Assembly: GCA_018304205.1 (NCBI GenBank)
Contig: JAGVWR010000056.1
Coordinates: 1 to 7,286, forward strand
Reading direction: 5' to 3'
Source of the DNA: Candidatus Pacearchaeota archaeon
GTDB taxonomy: Archaea; Nanobdellota; Nanobdellia; Pacearchaeales; GW2011-AR1
DNA: 7,286 nucleotides
A program made the position numbers and the translations under genes. Within the stretch, counting starts at the first letter, position 1; every line of letters begins with the position of its first letter. The notes under the pieces are model-generated. The model saw only the letters and a list, made by a program, of their open reading frames with translations. It was not told the DNA's origin and ran no database searches. This document shows positions 4,941 through 7,286 of this stretch, piece by piece.

Positions 4941-5071
4941 TTTAAGCGCTTTTTCAAGTTGAGAAGCGCTTTTTCAAGTTGAGAATCTACATTAAATTTG
5001 GAAGCAATCATAGATTTTCCTGTGTTCCAAACTCCTTTTCCAGCAAGTTTAGCTGCCTTTAATACGACCAT
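4937..5071 (-). pseudogene. N-terminal fragment of the split gene, frameshifted by a tandem duplication
   Basis: This is a 44-codon frame from ATG 5071 to TGA 4939-4937. The start is well supported: GGAG (5085-5082) lies about 10 bases before the ATG, and the frame overlaps the end of the CBS gene by 23 bases, as in coupled genes. The product begins MVVLKAAKLAGKGVWNTGKS and runs properly to DSQLEKAL, after which the second copy of the repeat changes the frame. Deleting exactly 20 bases joins SQLEKAL to KMKDVQEAYRN and yields a frame of 633 bases from 5071 to 4419 (210 residues). This arithmetic makes the pre-duplication gene almost certain. Confidence 0.75.
4944..4983. repeat. 20-bp tandem direct duplication that shifts the frame
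   Basis: The unit AAGCGCTTTTTCAAGTTGAG occurs twice, head to tail and without mismatch (4944-4963 and 4964-4983). As 20 is not a multiple of three, it breaks the minus-strand gene that spans it. Perfect identity implies a recent event, a slippage-prone switch, or an assembly join made at a short overlap. Confidence 0.95.
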
Positions 5072-5453
5072 TCTTATTCTTCTCCTTAACTATGCAATTC
5101 ATTAGTTCCTTCATGTCGATCATCCCCTTAACCTTTCCTTTGTCTACAATCACACAAGAATACTTGTTTGCTTTAAGTAATTCAACGTATGTTTTAGTCA
5201 ATCCATCATTCTTATCCTTTACAATAATATCTTTACTCATTATTTCATAAACTTTAGTTTCAGAAGCATCTTTATCTTCCGCAACAAGCCTATTATTTAT
5301 ATCAGTTACAGATATAACTCCAACAGGTTTTCCCTTATCAACCACAAGAACATGTCTTGCATTCTTATCTCTTAAAATTCTAGAAACCTTTATTACAGAA
5401 TGATTACTATCACATTGCAATACTTCCGATATTGAACAACTTCCTAAAGTCAT
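5049..5453 (-). CDS. Tandem CBS-domain protein
   Basis: This 134-residue protein consists of two CBS motifs and little else. The first spans about residues 7-60, with NARHVLVVDKGKPVGVISVTDI as its diagnostic strand-turn-helix. The second spans about 68-125, with KYSCVIVDKGKVKGMIDMKEL. A CBS pair forms a Bateman module that usually binds adenosine ligands (AMP, ATP, SAM) and controls a partner protein; here no effector domain is fused, so it would act in trans. The start ATG is 24 bases from the centre of a strong TATA box, giving a leaderless message. The following split gene starts inside its last 23 bases and is preceded by a ribosome site within this gene, so the two are probably one operon. 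Ligand and partner are not readable; the neighbouring split gene is the first candidate partner. Confidence 0.9.
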   Translation of the reverse strand: MTLGSCSISEVLQCDSNHSVIKVSRILRDKNARHVLVVDKGKPVGVISVTDINNRLVAEDKDASETKVYEIMSKDIIVKDKNDGLTKTYVELLKANKYSCVIVDKGKVKGMIDMKELMNCIVKEKNKNGRIKGS

Positions 5454-5470
5454 AGATTAAAGAATTTGTC

Positions 5471-5483
5471 TTTATATTTAAAA
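5471..5483 (-). promoter_or_regulatory. TATA box of the CBS gene, leaderless
   Basis: The minus strand reads TTTTAAATATAAAG, with its centre about 24 bases before ATG 5453. It fills the 34-base gap after the Tat-like gene, so the CBS gene has its own promoter rather than relying on read-through. Confidence 0.65.
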
Positions 5484-5487
5484 CTTA

Positions 5488-6234
5488 TCAATCTGTTTTA
5501 TGCAATTTAATACTTCCCCAAAGTAAAACAAGTGCTCCTAAAAAACTAAATGTAAAATTCCTCATCGTGTCAAATCCCAATTGTTTACCTTGTTTTTTCC
5601 CTGGGGTCTCTTCCACTTTATCTTCGAGCCCTTCATGTTTCCCTTTTTTTAATTCGTCTATTTTTATTTTTAATGCATCAACATCTTCCCTCAAACCTTC
5701 ATTCTCTTCTTTCAGGCCCACATATCTCTTCCCCTGTTTATATCCTCCGTATCCCTTTATTGCTGCCTTACCTCCTCCATAAGCTGCTCCAATAGCCGCT
5801 CCACTTTTTACAGGATTCCTAGACGCATAGTCTAATAAAGCTCTAAAAAATCCTCTCCTTGTTGCCTGCGGTTGATCATCTGGCACTTTATATCCTTCCT
5901 TCCTATCCTTTTCTGTGTAAATTCCATGATCTCCTCTCCACTCTGCTTGATCTTCTTCCGTTCTTCCAAAAAATCTTCTATAAATATTTGATCTAAATTC
6001 TTGTGGTTTTTTCACAACTCTTCCAGTCTTACTCTTTTCAAATTTATCATCTAATTCTGCTAATTTTTGTCCTGTAAAATTAAGTGAATCTATTATTCCC
6101 TGATATGCTCTTCCAATTGCCCCACCAAAAGTTCCGTATATTCCAGCCCAAAATCCAACTTTCGCACCATATTTGATAAATTCCCTTCTGCTCAAATTAG
6201 CTCGTGCTTTCCCCTTCACCACTTTATCAACCAT
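5488..6234 (-). CDS. Membrane protein with a Tat-like twin-arginine N-terminus, coiled coil and C-terminal membrane anchor
   Basis: I choose ATG 6234 (248 residues) over the TTG at 6249 because it lies 26 bases from a good TATA box, as in the leaderless neighbours. Residues 15-21 read SRREFIK, an exact match to the S/T-R-R-x-F-x-K twin-arginine motif. A basic n-region precedes it and a moderately hydrophobic, glycine-rich stretch follows (about 22-41, KVGFWAGIYGTFGGAIG). A second twin-arginine-like site, TRRGFFR (125-131), is followed by another small-residue hydrophobic stretch, SGAAIGAAYGGG. Residues about 172-210 look like a coiled coil (GLKEENEGLREDVDALKIKI), and 225-243 (FTFSFLGALVLLWGSI) form a clear membrane span before a short HKTD tail. 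Lack of a normal AxA cleavage site suggests a retained anchor. No enzymatic motif is seen and the family is unknown to me. Neighbours have separate promoters, so a functional link is not shown. Confidence 0.75.
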   Translation of the reverse strand: MVDKVVKGKARANLSRREFIKYGAKVGFWAGIYGTFGGAIGRAYQGIIDSLNFTGQKLAELDDKFEKSKTGRVVKKPQEFRSNIYRRFFGRTEEDQAEWRGDHGIYTEKDRKEGYKVPDDQPQATRRGFFRALLDYASRNPVKSGAAIGAAYGGGKAAIKGYGGYKQGKRYVGLKEENEGLREDVDALKIKIDELKKGKHEGLEDKVEETPGKKQGKQLGFDTMRNFTFSFLGALVLLWGSIKLHKTD

Positions 6235-6255
6235 ATCTAATTCAAACAAAGATTC

Positions 6256-6264
6256 TATTTAAAA
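6256..6264 (-). promoter_or_regulatory. TATA box of the Tat-like gene, deciding its start
   Basis: TTTTAAATA on the minus strand is centred 26 bases before ATG 6234, but only about 11 bases before the TTG at 6249. Transcription would thus begin at or near the ATG, so the shorter protein is preferred. Confidence 0.6.
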
Positions 6265-6273
6265 CTTTCAAAG

Positions 6274-6666
6274 TCAATTACCCTTCCTTATTATCTTCTT
6301 GCAATGTTTACTTCCGCAATTACATTTCATATTTAAGTCTGGAACGTCATCAAGCCTATAATCAGTAAGAATTTCCTCTCCTTTTTTTATGTCACGTATA
6401 GCGAAATCAAACTTTTCTTTTAAATTTGGATTTGTATTTGGTTCACAAGAATGATTAACATACCTTTCAGGAGAAGGAAATAACCATATGGCTCCGTTTT
6501 CCTCTTTTGAAGTGTAATGTTTTTCACTTTCTGAAAGTTTAGCAAATTCCTCTTTTGTCAAAAATTTAAGATTGTATCTTATTACGATCTCTCCTTTCTT
6601 AAAACCACGTTTAGCAAAAACTCCTTTTCCATGAATATTTGATTCATTTACAACAACGTCTACCAT
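6274..6666 (-). CDS. SET-domain protein lysine methyltransferase with post-SET motif
   Basis: This 130-residue protein is little more than a SET core, which transfers methyl groups from SAM to lysine side chains. Visible in order are GKGVFAKRGFKKGE (13-26), the entry motif of the fold; YVNHSCEPNTNPN (69-81), the NHSCxPN cofactor-binding knot; KKGEEILTDY (94-103), with the catalytic tyrosine Y103; and a post-SET cysteine cluster, CNCGSKHC (C115, C117, C122), which with C74 normally binds one zinc near the active site. All key residues are present, so an active enzyme is likely. Substrate is unknown. Archaeal chromatin proteins or ribosomal proteins are possible, but the small size suits a free-standing protein methylase. 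It is transcribed from its own leaderless promoter, divergently from valS. Confidence 0.92.
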   Translation of the reverse strand: MVDVVVNESNIHGKGVFAKRGFKKGEIVIRYNLKFLTKEEFAKLSESEKHYTSKEENGAIWLFPSPERYVNHSCEPNTNPNLKEKFDFAIRDIKKGEEILTDYRLDDVPDLNMKCNCGSKHCKKIIRKGN

Positions 6667-6686
6667 AACAAAATTAGAGAGTACTG

Positions 6687-6695
6687 ATTTATAAC
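6687..6695 (-). promoter_or_regulatory. TATA box of the SET gene, leaderless
   Basis: The minus strand reads AGTTATAAATC, centred 25 bases before ATG 6666. Together with the plus-strand box at 6721-6730 it forms a compact 84-base divergent promoter. Confidence 0.6.
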
Positions 6696-6720
6696 TTTTA
6701 TTAAAGTCTAAAACCCTAAG

Positions 6721-6730
6721 TTTTTTAATA
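6721..6730 (+). promoter_or_regulatory. TATA-like box of valS
   Basis: TTTTTTAATA is centred about 25 bases before ATG 6751, consistent with a leaderless message and with the choice of that ATG. Confidence 0.5.
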
Positions 6731-6750
6731 CCCTTATTCTAATGTAAATC

Positions 6751-6951
6751 ATGGCAGAAGACAATTTTCACGAACTTGAAAAAAAATGGCTAGAATACTG
6801 GGAAAAGGAGAAAATTTACAAGTTTGATCCTAATTCAGACAAACAAATTTATTCCATAGACACTCCTCCTCCAACAGTTTCAGGAAAAATGCATATAGGA
6901 GTACGGAAATGCCCCGTTCAGATTTCATTAAACTCTGTACAGATACTTTAA
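6751..6951 (+). pseudogene. valS: Valyl-tRNA synthetase, N-terminal fragment ending inside the HIGH motif
   Basis: The first 50 codons match class I valyl-tRNA synthetase: HELEKKWLEYWEKEKIYKF, then the ATP-site entry SIDTPPPTVSGKMHIG. The family continues with a histidine (HIGH) and the rest of the Rossmann core, but here the sequence turns into unrelated VRKCPVQ and stops at TAA 6949-6951. From about 6903 the genuine protein resumes in another frame. About 45-55 residues that normally lie between, including the final H of HIGH, are absent. As it stands this fragment cannot aminoacylate. The break point is near base 6900. The start is supported by the TATA-like box upstream. Whether the break is real or an assembly fault is discussed under findings. 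Confidence 0.9.
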
Positions 6952-7286
6952 AAGAAATAACTCCTGATTTTATCAGTGATTGGAAAAACTTAGCAATTTC
7001 ATGTGACTATAATTTATATTATTCAACTATAGATGCCAATTCAAGAAAAATATCCCAAAAAGCGTTTATTGAATTATATAAAAAAGGCTTTATTTACAAA
7101 AAAGAATTTCCAACTATCTGGGATACTGTATTTCAAACTCCAGTTGCCCAAGCAGAACTAGAAGATAAAGAAAAAGAAACATTGTTTACAACATTAAAAT
7201 TTTCTGCAGAAGGTAAAGACTTGCCAATTGCAACAACTCGTCCAGAGCTCCTAGGAGCTTGTGTTGCAGTATTCGTAAATCCAGAA
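6903..7286 (+). pseudogene. valS: Valyl-tRNA synthetase, resumed frame after the deletion, continuing past the window
   Basis: From about 6903 this frame (shifted relative to the start at 6751) is open to the window end. It reads EMPRSDFIKLCTDTLKE, then the connective segment DANSRKISQKAFIELYKKGF, then VFQTPVAQAELEDKE, and the start of the editing domain with IATTRPELLGACVAVFVNP. The TTRPELL motif is characteristic of the CP1 editing domain of valyl-type enzymes, which clears mischarged threonine. The WDTVFQTPVAQAE segment lacks the Cys pairs seen at this point in many ValRS. The KMSKS motif and anticodon-binding domain would lie downstream. Frame and homology show it is the same gene as the N-terminal fragment, minus a piece. 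Confidence 0.9.

Noticed and set aside
5567..5782. Plus-strand open frame of 71 codons, Pro/Ser/Phe-rich
   Set aside because: Antisense shadow of the coiled-coil region of the Tat-like membrane protein, whose frame is much longer and has its own promoter.
6751..6951. A genuine 66-residue ValRS-like mini-protein
   Set aside because: The homology stops at base 6900 and the rest of the synthetase resumes immediately in another frame, so this is a broken gene, not a designed short one.

Overview
The window looks like an archaeon with a small, AT-rich genome. It fits the DPANN lineages (Woesearchaeota/Pacearchaeota-like) best, but that placement is inference from gene style and was not tested by a tree. 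The signs are TATA boxes about 24-30 bases upstream of start codons with little or no leader, a TrmB-family regulator, an archaeal-type valyl-tRNA synthetase, tightly packed genes and many unknown small proteins. No mobile element, tRNA, rRNA or CRISPR array was seen.

Layout. Bases 1-671 (minus): a small winged-helix-like protein followed 2 bases later by endonuclease III (nth), which runs off the left edge. Bases 672-937: a non-coding stretch dense in inverted repeats, which reads on the minus strand as promoter, folded RNA and terminator-like hairpin, a candidate small RNA or leader. Bases 938-1663 (minus): a TrmB-family regulator. Bases 1732-2727 (minus): an operon of a helical-repeat-like small protein, a P-loop kinase (AAA_28-like) and a small gene interrupted by an in-frame TAG. 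Bases 2728-2835: a divergent promoter centred on a near-perfect 22-bp palindrome. Bases 2836-4418 (plus): an operon of a 46-residue protein, a RelA/SpoT-Mesh1-like HD hydrolase, a second HD hydrolase and a Cys/His-rich unknown protein, the last three overlapping at start/stop. Bases 4419-6666 (minus): a gene split by a 20-bp tandem duplication, a tandem CBS-domain protein, a membrane protein with a Tat-like N-terminus, and a SET-domain methyltransferase with a post-SET motif; the last three each have their own leaderless promoter. Bases 6751-7286 (plus): valyl-tRNA synthetase (valS), broken just inside its HIGH motif by an apparent out-of-frame deletion.

How the genes may work together. The divergent pair at 1732-4418 is the most interesting unit. 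It sets a nucleotide or small-molecule kinase back to back with two HD phosphohydrolases, one alarmone-hydrolase-like, around one palindrome that abuts both TATA boxes. The same 9-base half-site recurs just upstream of the TrmB promoter, so the TrmB protein may control both the divergent operons and itself. Three coding sequences in 7.3 kb carry breaks (TAG, 20-bp duplication, valS deletion). Because valS is normally essential, assembly or population-variant artefacts must be excluded before calling these true pseudogenes.
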